A DNA stretch of 64,000 bases from Salinisphaeraceae bacterium (GCA_002683405.1 NYTH01000037.1:48174-112173); one strand, 5' to 3'. Numbered from the stretch's first letter, positions 48,614-57,351 are shown. Notes: generated by a model not told the origin, from the letters alone. Translations and numbers: made by a program.

Positions 48614-49981
48614 TTAATGGCTGTGCTCGGCGCTGCGGCTGCCCGCCGACAGTGCGGAGTTCAGGTCAAACGCGCCTTGCGCCACCACGGCGTCACCGGG
48701 TTGCAACCCGGTGAGGATTTCAATCTGTCCGCCCCCCTCTTCGCCGGTGCGCACTTCGACCGCGCGGAACGCGCCTTCTTCATCGCCCGGCACGAATACC
48801 ACTTGTTCGTCGTCGACGGTCTGCACCGCATCCACCGGCACCAGGGCATAACGCTGTTCGCTTGCGGTCTGGATACTGGCGGTGCCAAACATGCCGGCGC
48901 GCAGGGCGCCGTCTTCATTCGGCAGAACCGCGCGCACGCGCACGGTGCGGGCCTGCTCGTCGAGTTCGCTGGATATCCAGTCGGTTATGCCGGTGAAGCT
49001 CTGGCCCGGCAACGCCCTGACATTGAGCGTGAGTTCCTGGCCCTTTTTAACGCGCGCCATGTCGCGCTCGTAGACTTCAATCATCAACCACATTTGTTCG
49101 CTGTTGATGATATGGATGGGCGTTTCCTGGGCGGATACGGTTTGCCCCGGCACCAGATCACGGCGTTGGACGGTGCCGGCGATGGGTGAAGGCAGGCTGT
49201 AGCGCGACAGCGGCGTACCGCTATTGCCGGAGATGCGGGCAATTTGTTGGTCGCTGAGTCCATACAAGCGAAGCTCTGCCCGTGTGCCGTCCCGCTCGGC
49301 CTTGGCCTGCAAGAACTCTGACTTGGACTTGAGCAACTCGGATTCACTGGTAATCTGCTGGTCGGCGAGTTTCTGGTCCCGTTGGTACTCGGCCAGCGTG
49401 GCGCCGTAGCGGGCCTGCGCGGTCAGATAGCGCGCCTTGGCGCTGCCCAGTTCGACACTGTCGAACACCGCGACCGTTTCGCCTTTTCCTACCGCGTCGC
49501 CCAGGTCCTTGCGCACCTCAACCACCTTGGCTTCCAGCAACGGCCCCAGGCGGGCCACGCGATCAGCGTCAAAGCGCACCGTGGCGGGCGCCTGCAACAA
49601 CGCCGTGGCGGAGCCGGCCGGGGCCGGCTTGACCTGGATGTCCAGCCGCTTGCGCTGGTTCTCGGTGAGATGGATTTCGCGTTTGCCCTCGGCGTGTTCG
49701 CCGTCTTCGGCTTCATGGTCATCATGTCCCGGTTCTTCATCGTGGCCCGCTTTCTCGTGCTCTCCATGGCCGCCTTGCGCGTCTTCATGGGCATCGGCTT
49801 CTTCCTCGGCGTCATGCCCGCCTTGATGCTCATCCGCATCCGTTTCGCTGGCGCTGGCGTTTTGCTCTTGCGTGTTGCCGGCGAATAAATTGCCGACCTG
49901 ATCGCAGGCCGACAGTGGCAGGGTGGCGGCAAACAACGCCGCTAAAAATAGCTGTTTCGCAGAAATCATTCGTTTATCCAT
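48614..49981 (-). CDS. czcB: CzcB-like periplasmic adaptor (lipoprotein)
   Basis: A 455-residue membrane-fusion protein; ATG 49981 lies 4 bases after the channel gene stop. Lipobox LPLSAC is followed by a ~75-residue Asp/Glu/His-rich stretch (HGEHEKAGHDEEPGHDDHEA and similar), a probable metal-binding antenna. Then come the lipoyl halves (LEAKVVEVRKDLGDAVGKGE and SPIAGTVQRRDLVPGQTVS), a coiled coil and a beta barrel. It ends in AEHSH. It carries metal to or gates the CzcCA complex. Confidence 0.92.
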   Translation of the reverse strand: MDKRMISAKQLFLAALFAATLPLSACDQVGNLFAGNTQEQNASASETDADEHQGGHDAEEEADAHEDAQGGHGEHEKAGHDEEPGHDDHEAEDGEHAEGKREIHLTENQRKRLDIQVKPAPAGSATALLQAPATVRFDADRVARLGPLLEAKVVEVRKDLGDAVGKGETVAVFDSVELGSAKARYLTAQARYGATLAEYQRDQKLADQQITSESELLKSKSEFLQAKAERDGTRAELRLYGLSDQQIARISGNSGTPLSRYSLPSPIAGTVQRRDLVPGQTVSAQETPIHIINSEQMWLMIEVYERDMARVKKGQELTLNVRALPGQSFTGITDWISSELDEQARTVRVRAVLPNEDGALRAGMFGTASIQTASEQRYALVPVDAVQTVDDEQVVFVPGDEEGAFRAVEVRTGEEGGGQIEILTGLQPGDAVVAQGAFDLNSALSAGSRSAEHSH

Positions 49982-49985
49982 TGCA

Positions 49986-51269
49986 TTACTCCGGGGAAGC
50001 ACCGCCCGCGGCGTTGTCCATGACGAGGAGTCCGCCGGTAGCGCGCTCCAGGTCGGTGCCGCTGGCCACCAGTGCATCGAGGGCGTCGATATAATCGCGG
50101 CGGGTGTTGATTAACGTGTCTTGCGCGGCGGTCAGCGCGGGCGCGCCGAGTTCGCCGGCTTCATAGGCGATTTGCGTGAGTTCGGAATTCTGACGCGCGG
50201 CGGCCACCACCTCGTCGCCCAGCGCGGCGACCCGCGCACGCGCCGCCTCGTAATCGGCCAGGGCTGACAGCACCTGGCGCCGAACCACCAATTGCAGGAT
50301 GTCGCGTTGCAACAGGGCCGCATCGAGTTCGGCCGCGGCCTGTTTGCGTTCACCGCCAAAGCGATGCAATAGCGGCAGTTCAAAGGACAGGCCACCGCCG
50401 GTGATGGTGGAATTTTCTTCCTGGCCGTAGGTGCCGAAAACTCTAAGGTTCGGCACAATCTGGCGGCGCGCGAGCTTCAGTTCTTCCTGCGAGGCGTTGA
50501 CTTCCTCGGCGGCCGCGGCCAGGTCTCCCCGGCGTTCTATCGCCCGGCGCAGCAACACGGTTTGATTTGGTAGCTTCAGGGGCGCGGGAGAAAGTTTGCC
50601 TTGCAGCGTAATCGGATCGCCCGGATCCACCGCCAGCAGTTCGGCCAGCGCCAGATGGGCCTGCGTCCACCGGTTTTCTGCCTGCGCCAGCAGCGCTTGT
50701 GCGCGGCCTACGCCGATGCGGGCTGTGTTGGCTTCCAAGCGGTTTGCCTTACCGGCCTCCAGACGTTTTTTGGCGTAGCTGTCCAGGTCACTATTCACCC
50801 GGAACACGTCTGTTGCCGTGGCGACGGCGCGTTCGGCCACCAGGGCTTGCAGGAACGCGGCCCGCACCCGGGCGCGCGTGGCGCTGGCAAGAAAATCCAG
50901 TTGCGCCCGGCCACCCGCCAGACGGGATTGGGCGGCGCGTTCGCGCAGCCCGCCCTGGCCCGCGATCCAGAATTCCTGCGACAGGCGGACATCGATGTCG
51001 GTGGTCGACGAACCCCCGCCGTCGGGCTCGCGCCGGGCGGTACCGAGCTCCAATTGGGGGTTGGATGGCACCGCCACGTCGGCGTGCTCGGCCACGCCCT
51101 CGCGACGGCGCAATTCGATACGCGCGGCAAGTAGGGTAGGGTTGAATTGTTCAGCCCACTCAAGGGCCTTGTGCAGAGTTAACGGTTGCGGCAATTGCGG
51201 TGTATTAGCCGCATTCGTCGCACCCACCAAGCACAGCCCGGTGAGACCGAGAATCAAAGATAATCGCAT
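49986..51269 (-). CDS. czcC: CzcC-like outer-membrane efflux channel
   Basis: A 427-residue TolC-family protein with signal peptide (LILGLTGLCLVGATNA) and the two-fold helical architecture (LTLHKALEWAEQFNPTLLAARI; ELTQIAYEAGELGAPALTAA). It forms the outer-membrane exit of the third RND system with czcB and czcA. It starts 63 bases after the CzcI-like gene. Confidence 0.92.
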   Translation of the reverse strand: MRLSLILGLTGLCLVGATNAANTPQLPQPLTLHKALEWAEQFNPTLLAARIELRRREGVAEHADVAVPSNPQLELGTARREPDGGGSSTTDIDVRLSQEFWIAGQGGLRERAAQSRLAGGRAQLDFLASATRARVRAAFLQALVAERAVATATDVFRVNSDLDSYAKKRLEAGKANRLEANTARIGVGRAQALLAQAENRWTQAHLALAELLAVDPGDPITLQGKLSPAPLKLPNQTVLLRRAIERRGDLAAAAEEVNASQEELKLARRQIVPNLRVFGTYGQEENSTITGGGLSFELPLLHRFGGERKQAAAELDAALLQRDILQLVVRRQVLSALADYEAARARVAALGDEVVAAARQNSELTQIAYEAGELGAPALTAAQDTLINTRRDYIDALDALVASGTDLERATGGLLVMDNAAGGASPE

Positions 51270-51332
51270 TGCGAGTCCTCATCGCAGGATAAGACGCGCA
51301 GGACATGGCCCGCGCTGTGAGGGCGAAAGGAC

Positions 51333-51671
51333 TCAGGCTATAGGCGGAATATAAGGGGGGTCAGTCCGTGGAGGCGCCAGATCGGCATCGTTTGCGAATA
51401 TTGCTAAATGCTTATTTTCGAAATCGACAGTGATCGGCGTGGAGACGAGTGCTGCAAGATGTGCGCCCGCGTGGCAACAATGATCGCAGCGGTCTACGAG
51501 ATTGCCGTTATCGTTATGGGCGTGCCCATCAGTCACTAGCTCTGCTTCGTGGCTCGAAAGCGGTAGGTCGACGTGCCACCCCCACGCGACGGCCGTAACG
51601 CCGAGCGTGATAGCCACCAGCCAATGAACAAGCTGAGGTTGTCGACAATTTTTGCGCAGAGATTGACGCAT
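51333..51671 (-). CDS. CzcI-like exported protein heading the czc operon
   Basis: A 112-residue protein with an N-terminal membrane or signal segment (WLVAITLGVTAVAWGW) and a compact DRCDHCCHAGAHLAAL motif near residue 60, matching the Cys/His core of CzcI-type proteins that precede czcCBA and are thought to modulate its induction. It ends in a Pro-rich tail. First gene of the minus-strand czc operon; its promoter must lie in the 3' end of the neighbouring phosphoesterase remnant. Confidence 0.8.
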   Translation of the reverse strand: MRQSLRKNCRQPQLVHWLVAITLGVTAVAWGWHVDLPLSSHEAELVTDGHAHNDNGNLVDRCDHCCHAGAHLAALVSTPITVDFENKHLAIFANDADLAPPRTDPPYIPPIA

Positions 51672-51692
51672 CGCGCTTGTAGACTACGGAAT

Positions 51693-52370
51693 TCAAGGGA
51701 AGTTCACAAACCAGTCCTGTAGCAGCCCGACGCTAGACGATTCTGCATAGTTCGCCGAAAAGCTTTGTAATAGATGAAGACAGTAATCCTTACGGAATCC
51801 GGAACCGCTTTCGTCGAGGTACCCCCGCTGGTTACTCAGCGCCCAGGTAGTTCCGGTATCGGTACAAATCCTTTGGCTGACCGATTTATTCGGTTTCGAC
51901 GCCAGCCGCCGGCGGCTTTTGGTATGCCACCTGGACACGGCATCGAGCGTCACCTTGCTGCCCTGATACCGGATCATCCTGAAATCCGATAGCAGCTCGT
52001 CAGCCAGGCACGCGTGGACGTACCGCGGCTCCGTTCCCAGCGAAAAATCCGTCCACAGGGTGCAGCCCAGAAACCGGTAACCGTCGATCCGGACTTCGTC
52101 TTTTTCCAGCAGTTGAATGCCCAGCGCCTCGGCTCGAGCCCGGGCATCACGGATCAGCAGGTCCGCGTCCTGCTCGTAATACTCGTGATTGCCCAGCACG
52201 TAGACGACAGGCCGATCGAAAGTACGCGCCGCCCACTCGATACCCTTCACCCCGTTATGAATATCACCGGCCAGCACCACCACGTCGCAGGCAACGTCAT
52301 CGAATATCTTCGCCTTCTCCGGACGTCGATGAAACTCCAGGTGCAGATCACTCAGTACACGGATTCTCAT
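51693..52370 (-). pseudogene. Metallophosphoesterase with internal deletion
   Basis: A 225-codon frame, a paralogue of the intact enzyme at 53487. The first ~160 residues match well (VLSDLHLEF, GDIHNG, GNHEYYEQ). It then jumps from the counterpart of the SRKWLESK region to TWALSNQRGY, losing about 55 residues that hold the VTHFVPS and GHNHYSD metal ligands. A non-homologous tail follows. Three of five metal motifs remain, so catalysis is unlikely. The frame is preserved across the deletion, near 51890. Confidence 0.8.
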
Positions 52371-52401
52371 GAGGCCGTGAGCTCGTCGGGCGCAGGCATA
52401 T

Positions 52402-52827
52402 TCACAGGTCGATGATGAGACGGTAGCCCGGAGGCGGTTCCGACTGTCGCAGACAGGCGTCGTAGACGTATCGACCTGCCTCCAGCACCTCGTCCACGCA
52501 CTTCTGTGTGCGAATGTCGAGCGGTGGAGGATCCGGTTCGCGCGGCGTGATCACGAATATGTGCTGATTGAGCGTGAAAAGTTTGCCCACCGGAATCTGA
52601 AGCTCGAACCCCTTGGCCCGGATCTGGTGGTAGAAAACCGTCGGAGATACCGGGTATTCGGCGTCAGGGCTATCGGAGAATCCGAACGTCCGCAGACTCA
52701 TCAGTCCGGCATGGGCTGCCAGGAAGCAGGCCACGTGAAATTCGCCCGCCAGTGCGCAGGCCTCGGCTGCATTGAGCTCGTGCCGGGCCCAGATCAGCCA
52801 TTGGCGGTTAATCGTGTGCTTTGTCAT
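52402..52827 (-). CDS. HEPN-like small protein
   Basis: A 141-residue protein whose N-terminal half (IWARHELNAAEACALAGEFHVACFLAAHAGL) has the alpha-helical, alanine-rich pattern of HEPN domains, which often form RNase or nucleotidyltransferase-partner modules. The RNase-type R-x4-H motif is not evident. The second half is unrecognised. It lies 43 bases after the exonuclease gene and 31 before the deleted phosphoesterase. The family call is tentative. Confidence 0.5.
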   Translation of the reverse strand: MTKHTINRQWLIWARHELNAAEACALAGEFHVACFLAAHAGLMSLRTFGFSDSPDAEYPVSPTVFYHQIRAKGFELQIPVGKLFTLNQHIFVITPREPDPPPLDIRTQKCVDEVLEAGRYVYDACLRQSEPPPGYRLIIDL

Positions 52828-52870
52828 GGTTGAAAACTCCTGTTCTGGTTGTAGTCGGATCCGGTGAAGG

Positions 52871-53470
52871 TCAGCTGCCAGGTCGTTTCACCGGTGGCTT
52901 CCACCCCCGCCGAAACATCTCCATGACTACGCGCCCGATATTCCAGGCGTCATCCACCCCGGCATGGGGGCGCCCCTCGAACGCCAGACCGATGGCTTCC
53001 AGCGTGCGACTCAATCCCATGCGCCGTTTCAGACCCAGCGCCTTCACCGCCTCGGCCTTGAGGTTCACGTGGTTGTCGTCGCGAAACGGGTATTCGACGT
53101 TGCGATAGGCACACTCGTCCAACAGGGCATTACGGTCATAGTTGCCCCAGCTGGCGAAACGCGGCTGCGCGCCACCGCGGATGCCGAATTCATCCCGGAA
53201 TAGCTCTAGTGCATCGATGAAATACGGTGCGGCATCCGCCTGGTCCTGCCTGATGCCCGTCAGCTCGGTACAGAAGTCGGACAGGAGCGGGTTGTCCGTC
53301 GGGCGCACGTGCGTTTGCCAGGTTCGCTCGACCCGGTCTGGCCGGGTCATCAGGGCACAGCCAAACTCGATGATCTCGCTGGCATAGGCACGCCCCGCCG
53401 GCACAGATGGCGGCAGGGTATCCGGTCCCCAGCAGGTGGCCTCGAAATCAACGATCAATATCGGTCTCAT
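52871..53470 (-). CDS. DEDDh 3'-5' exonuclease (DnaQ/ERI-1-like)
   Basis: A 199-residue nuclease. ExoI motif IVDFEATCW (Asp8, Glu10), ExoII around FASWGNYDRNALLDEC, and ExoIII HAGVDDAWNIGRVV (His and Asp) complete the DEDDh set. FCTELTGIRQDQADAAP is typical of the ERI-1/KapD branch, which trims structured or small RNAs. It stands alone without a polymerase domain and follows the phosphoesterase gene by 16 bases. Confidence 0.88.
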   Translation of the reverse strand: MRPILIVDFEATCWGPDTLPPSVPAGRAYASEIIEFGCALMTRPDRVERTWQTHVRPTDNPLLSDFCTELTGIRQDQADAAPYFIDALELFRDEFGIRGGAQPRFASWGNYDRNALLDECAYRNVEYPFRDDNHVNLKAEAVKALGLKRRMGLSRTLEAIGLAFEGRPHAGVDDAWNIGRVVMEMFRRGWKPPVKRPGS

Positions 53471-53486
53471 GGTGTATCTCGCTTCT

Positions 53487-54245
53487 TCAGGTCTCTATAC
53501 AGAGGTCCTTGCGGAATCCGGTGTCCTCATCGGGATAGCCCATCTGATTGCTCAGTGCCCACGTCTCCCCTTGCCCGGTGGATAGCCTCTTACTGTCCGA
53601 ATAATGGTTGTGGCCATAGATCCAGAGCGGCACCGCATCGCCCATCAGATACTCCAGGTCACTGGTGAAATACGGCGTCTTCTCGTCACCACGTCCGAAG
53701 GTCGGGTGGATCAGCCGCGGCGAGGGCACGAAGTGCGTGACCATGATCGCCGGATCGTTTTCGTCCAGTTTCGATTCCAGCCACTTGCGACTGTCCGTGT
53801 ACCAGTGCGCCATCGCACCGGCCGTGACCGTCCTCCCGCCATAGCGGATCATCCGGAAGTCCGCCACGCGGTTCTGGGCGATAGCGGCCGATACGTATGG
53901 CGGCTCGGGACCCAGTGAAAAATCCGTCCAGAGCGTGCAGCCGAGAAACCGGCGTCCATCGATACGGACCTCATCGTTTTCCAGCAGGTGGACGCCCAGG
54001 TATTCGGCGCAGGCCCGGGCGTTGTCCATCAGCAGCCCGGCCTCCTGCCGATAAAACTCGTGATTGCCCAGTACATAGATCACCGGCTGATCAAACGTTC
54101 TGGCCGCCCACTCAATACCCTGTACACCCGTGTGAATATCCCCGGCGAGCACCACGGCGTCGCAACCGATATCGTTGACGATGCCGGCGTCTTCCGGAGA
54201 CTCGTAGAACTCCAGGTGCAGGTCACTGAGGACGCGCAGTCTCAT
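53487..54245 (-). CDS. Calcineurin-like metallophosphoesterase
   Basis: A 252-residue phosphoesterase; ATG 54245 overlaps the HAD stop by 4 bases. The complete motif set is present: VLSDLHLEF, LAGDIHTG, LGNHEFYR, MVTHFVPS and YGHNHYSD. It belongs to a group of stand-alone enzymes of unknown substrate (phosphodiesters or nucleotides). The truncated paralogue at 51693 shows the operon once held two copies. Confidence 0.88.
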   Translation of the reverse strand: MRLRVLSDLHLEFYESPEDAGIVNDIGCDAVVLAGDIHTGVQGIEWAARTFDQPVIYVLGNHEFYRQEAGLLMDNARACAEYLGVHLLENDEVRIDGRRFLGCTLWTDFSLGPEPPYVSAAIAQNRVADFRMIRYGGRTVTAGAMAHWYTDSRKWLESKLDENDPAIMVTHFVPSPRLIHPTFGRGDEKTPYFTSDLEYLMGDAVPLWIYGHNHYSDSKRLSTGQGETWALSNQMGYPDEDTGFRKDLCIET

Positions 54246-54865
54246 GTCAGTAATTCCAATAGCGGGTCCAGCGTGGTCCAGCCATGCGGCGGCTCGCCGC
54301 GTCGGTCGATCCGGACGGCCTGCAGGTCGGCATCCCGAGCCCCGCGCATGTCGGAGCGCGGGCCGTCGCCAATCATGAGCAGGCGATTCAGCGGCAAATC
54401 CAGGGCCTGGCCCGCGGCGCGGAAAGCGGCCTGATCCGGTTTCGTGACGCCCAGCAGGGCACTGACCAGCACGTGCTCTGTCCACGGTGACATCAGCCGG
54501 GTGATGACCGGCGCAGAGGCGAGTACGGCATTGGACAGCACCGCGATCGGATAGCCTTGCCGGACTACGGCGTCGAGCACAGGTGGTACATCGCTGTACA
54601 GCCGGGTGGACTCGGCGTTCTTATGCGCCATCGCCCGGTATTGCTCCAGTGTCGGGGCGTTCTCTCGATCACCCATCCGTAGAAGGTCCTCGTCCGACAG
54701 CGTGCCCCGCATGCGCGCCAATCTGATGTCTCGCCACTGATTCCGGTCGAGGGAGCTGAGCCAGTAATGGTTCATATCACTCGGATCGTTGTGCATGACG
54801 GTGCCGAAGGCATCGAAGACCACGCCCCTGATTCGCCTCACGTCGATTTCGTTTGGCGCGTTCAT
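54242..54865 (-). CDS. HAD-superfamily hydrolase
   Basis: A 207-residue phosphatase. Motif I is VFDAFGTV, with the second Asp of the usual DxD replaced by Phe as in haloacid-dehalogenase/phosphonatase-like members. Motif II is AVLSNAV, motif III Lys is in LGVTKPD, and motif IV is MIGDGPRSDMRGA. ATG 54865 overlaps the phosphatase gene stop by 4 bases. The substrate is unknown. Confidence 0.85.
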   Translation of the reverse strand: MNAPNEIDVRRIRGVVFDAFGTVMHNDPSDMNHYWLSSLDRNQWRDIRLARMRGTLSDEDLLRMGDRENAPTLEQYRAMAHKNAESTRLYSDVPPVLDAVVRQGYPIAVLSNAVLASAPVITRLMSPWTEHVLVSALLGVTKPDQAAFRAAGQALDLPLNRLLMIGDGPRSDMRGARDADLQAVRIDRRGEPPHGWTTLDPLLELLT

Positions 54866-55668
54866 GCGCGGTTCCATCCCTCTCTGATCTCCACGCCGTC
54901 CTCCATAACCGACCACACCCGTCCGTCCACGCCCAGCTCGGCGATGCTCGGGCCGCCGCCTTTGTAACCTGCATTGGTATCCATCCAGCGGGTGTTGCCC
55001 AGGGCCAACGGACTGTCATGCGCGGTATGCCCGATGTAGACCAAGTCCACCGTATCGATCTGCATCGGTATACGGCTGCACCAGTTGCCAGAGTTATCCC
55101 GCTGAATCTGCCAGCTCAAAAAGCGATCCCACACCAGCCATTCCAGGCGCTCGGGCATGTCCCTGGGCCATTGCTCCGGGTCGAGCAGATCGCGGGTTTT
55201 CTGCCAGCTGTCTTCGAACGGCTGGGCATGGATCAATCCAGCGATACCGCCACCCGGCAAATCGACTTCCATGGCATAAGGCAGGCGGGACAGGTCGAAA
55301 TAGATCGTCTCCTGATCCGAGGGCATCAAATCCAGAAACCACTCGCCGCCGTTGGCGAGCCAGTTATGGGTCGCGTTCATATCCATGGGGGCCTGCTCGA
55401 CCATATGAGCGCCTTTGAGGAGCATGTCGTCGTGGTTGCCGCGAATAGCATGGAACCAGGGCTGGATCAGGTAGTCCGATACCCGCTCGGATTCCGGGCC
55501 GCGGTCCACCAGATCGCCCAGTGAAAACAGCCGATCAACCGCCTCATCGAAGTCGACGTGCCCCAGCAAAATGTCGAGCAGGGAAAAACAGCCGTGGAGG
55601 TCACCCACAACGAAGTCCCGGCCTTTCGGATTGGCGTTATACCGACGCAGTAACGGCACCCCGCTCAT
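54862..55668 (-). CDS. PPP-family protein phosphatase / ApaH-like metallophosphatase
   Basis: A 268-residue enzyme with the PPP-family motifs VVGDLHGC, LGDLVDRGPES and IRGNHDDML, a later metal His in GLIHAQPF, and VYIGHTAHDSP. Similar to bacterial PrpA/PrpE and ApaH-type phosphatases acting on phosphoproteins or dinucleoside polyphosphates. Its ATG overlaps the stop of a 25-codon ORF. First large gene of this minus-strand cluster. Confidence 0.88.
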   Translation of the reverse strand: MSGVPLLRRYNANPKGRDFVVGDLHGCFSLLDILLGHVDFDEAVDRLFSLGDLVDRGPESERVSDYLIQPWFHAIRGNHDDMLLKGAHMVEQAPMDMNATHNWLANGGEWFLDLMPSDQETIYFDLSRLPYAMEVDLPGGGIAGLIHAQPFEDSWQKTRDLLDPEQWPRDMPERLEWLVWDRFLSWQIQRDNSGNWCSRIPMQIDTVDLVYIGHTAHDSPLALGNTRWMDTNAGYKGGGPSIAELGVDGRVWSVMEDGVEIREGWNRA

Positions 55669-55742
55669 GGCGGACTCTGCCCGTCGTGCAAGGCGATGCT
55701 AGGGATAACGAGGGTGTCGGCGATTTTCAGTCGATTCATCAT
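55665..55742 (-). CDS. 25-codon upstream ORF, translationally coupled
   Basis: Starts ATGATG behind GGAGAAATCA and ends TGA overlapping the phosphatase ATG (ATGA). It encodes MMNRLKIADTLVIPSIAL and a few more residues. The good ribosome-binding site and the 4-base overlap argue for translation, either as a leader that loads ribosomes onto the phosphatase gene or as a small protein. Confidence 0.5.
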   Translation of the reverse strand: MMNRLKIADTLVIPSIALHDGQSPP

Positions 55743-56280
55743 TGATTTCTCCGGTGCAACAAAAAAGCCCTGGCGGTGCCAGGGCTTGAAGAAATCGATG
55801 ATCGGTCTGTTTCAGTCCTGGCGGGATTGGCCTGCCAGGTGAAAAAGACACGGACAGGCTAGCGGGCGCGAAGTAGCTCGCGCACGGTGGGCAGGTAGGT
55901 CGGTTTGGTGGCTGCCTGTGTCATGGGCGGCGGAGACTACGCCGATCCGGGTGGTGGCGCAAGAAGGCCGTCATGACTTCGGGAAATATTGATGGGTGAA
56001 CGCTTTACACGACGGGCGAGGAGCCGGGGTGCGAGTGGGCGAATAAAGCAATTGTTTGCATGTATTCGGCCGAGGAAAGCTCTATATGGATCGGGCTTGG
56101 AGAATGAGCGGGGCAACGGGTTCAAAATGGATGATTACTAAACTCCGTGCCCGGAAAGGCAATCAGCAGTTGGGCAACGTCAACTAGCGTATCGATTACT
56201 GCCCGGGGCACTTGTCCACTGATTCTGTTTGCCAAGGCTTAGATGCTAGTAAGTCACAGGAACTGTCTGTGCTTAGAGAG
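55743..56280. other. Intergenic region left of the transposition module
   Basis: 538 bases with a minus-strand terminator (55761-55787) and otherwise no supported gene. A 21-codon ORF (55859-55924, minus) lacks a ribosome-binding site. I looked here for a transposon end (TGT-type terminus, tandem short repeats) and saw none that I could pair. Confidence 0.6.
55761..55787 (-). terminator. Rho-independent terminator (minus strand)
   Basis: Stem AAGCCCTGGC/GCCAGGGCTT with a 3-base loop, followed on the minus strand by a run of T (six A on plus, 55761-55766). It ends transcription entering the phosphatase cluster from the right. Confidence 0.8.
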
Positions 56281-56637
56281 TCACTCAGTCCTGTCGAGAA
56301 TGCTACTTAATCGAGTCAAATTCATGCCAGCCTGCCCCAGTAGTTTGATGGCCTCCCGGGAGATATCCTTACTTAATTCGGGCGCGACGCCACGGCCAAG
56401 CGCCAATTCGTCAACACTACAATCATAGAGTTGCGCCAGACGCAGAACGATAAGTAGCGACGGACTGGCGATTCGACCCGCCTCAAGTCGCCAGATGAGA
56501 TCTTTGGAGACATTCACGGCCTGAGCGGCCTCACCTTGTGTTTTCCCGGAGCGCTCACGATTCTCGCGAAGCCGTCTGCCTATCACGCGGACGTCAAAAT
56601 CTCCCCATTCCTTGGCTGCTTCCTTAGTTAGGCTCAT
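56281..56637 (-). CDS. XRE-family regulator of the tns operon
   Basis: A 118-residue protein with a helix-turn-helix at ~20-75 (LRENRERSGKTQGEAAQAVN, then SKDLIWRLEAGRIASPSLLI) and a short C-terminal helical region. It is divergent from tnsA. Two near-identical palindromes in the 200-base gap, one on the tns promoter, are its likely operators, so it probably represses transposition. Confidence 0.85.
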   Translation of the reverse strand: MSLTKEAAKEWGDFDVRVIGRRLRENRERSGKTQGEAAQAVNVSKDLIWRLEAGRIASPSLLIVLRLAQLYDCSVDELALGRGVAPELSKDISREAIKLLGQAGMNLTRLSSILDRTE

Positions 56638-56699
56638 TTATTCACAAATGGATGACGTGTTCAGATTTCCAACTATCCACTTTGAATGGATCAATTGAA

Positions 56700-56717
56700 A
56701 TATGAACAAGTTCGTAT
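56700..56717. promoter_or_regulatory. Operator palindrome 1 (XRE/tns)
   Basis: ATATGAAC-AA-GTTCGTAT, an 18-base palindrome with one arm mismatch. It shares ATAYGAACAAGTWCGTAT with the copy at 56777. It lies nearer the regulator gene, 63 bases upstream of its ATG, so it may mediate autoregulation. Confidence 0.65.
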
Positions 56718-56768
56718 TTCTTATAATGTACATGTTAAGTAATCCCATGTAAATGCTTCCAGTGCGGC

Positions 56769-56797
56769 TTGCGGTGATACGAACAAGTACGTATAAT
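56769..56797 (+). promoter_or_regulatory. tns promoter with operator palindrome 2
   Basis: -35 TTGCGG (56769-56774) and -10 TATAAT (56792-56797) with a 17-base spacer. The operator ATACGAAC-AA-GTACGTAT (56777-56794) fills the spacer and overlaps the -10, so a bound repressor would exclude RNA polymerase. Confidence 0.7.
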
Positions 56798-56838
56798 ACG
56801 CTCTAGTTTGCCCTCCCCAACAGGAGTGACTAGGCACA

Positions 56839-57351
56839 GTGCGTACAGACATGATCAGTTGCCAGACCACGAGGCAGATGGCACTTAAAGCATTTCTCCC
56901 GTTGTTTAACCGTCCTCGGCACGCAAGCGGTGTTCATTACGGAGTTCGAGGGCCTAGACGAGGCACATCGTCCAGTGAGCTTTGGCTGGTTCCATCTCGA
57001 AAGAATGGCGGCTTAATGCCTTGCGAGTCAGAGCCCGAGCGAATCTTCTGCTGGCAGCTAGAAAATGATCCGCATATCGACGTTTATCGCGCGCAACCAA
57101 TAAGCATAGAAGCGGCGCCTGGCAGTTCATACACGCCAGATTTTATAGCCCGCGACGATCGTCATCGCTATTCATTTCACGAAATTAAACACGCACACAT
57201 GCATGCTAAACGTCACTATGCGGAGCTAAGGCCCGTGAGGCATTTACTACGTCGTTTAGGGTTTAGCTTTTACGTCTGGTACCCGAAAAAAAATTACAGA
57301 TTCACAACGAAGAATTTCCAACTTGAATGTTTCGGGTCTGAATCATGTTGA
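56839..57351 (+). CDS. tnsA: TnsA-like transposon endonuclease
   Basis: A 170-residue restriction-like endonuclease that in Tn7-type elements cuts the 5' ends, giving cut-and-paste transposition. Catalytic residues visible: Glu at 63-67 (CESEPER), Asp101 (YTPDF) and Glu115-x-Lys117 (FHEIKHAH). It is shorter than Tn7 TnsA (273), consisting of the catalytic domain without the C-terminal TnsC-binding domain. Starts at GTG 56839 with CAGGAG 12 bases upstream; ATG 56851 is an alternative. Overlaps tnsB by 7 bases. Confidence 0.85.
   Translation: MRTDMISCQTTRQMALKAFLPLFNRPRHASGVHYGVRGPRRGTSSSELWLVPSRKNGGLMPCESEPERIFCWQLENDPHIDVYRAQPISIEAAPGSSYTPDFIARDDRHRYSFHEIKHAHMHAKRHYAELRPVRHLLRRLGFSFYVWYPKKNYRFTTKNFQLECFGSESC

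Noticed and set aside
51672..51720. MerR-type promoter (GTAG-T-CTAC palindrome) for the czc operon in the end of the deleted phosphoesterase
   Set aside because: The -10 would fall on the CzcI-like start codon and the -35 is weak. The evidence is not good enough to call.
55859..55924. 21-codon minus-strand ORF (MTQAATKPTYLPTVRELL...)
   Set aside because: No ribosome-binding site, no coupling to another gene and no recognised family. Kept only as a note because a terminator follows about 70 bases downstream.
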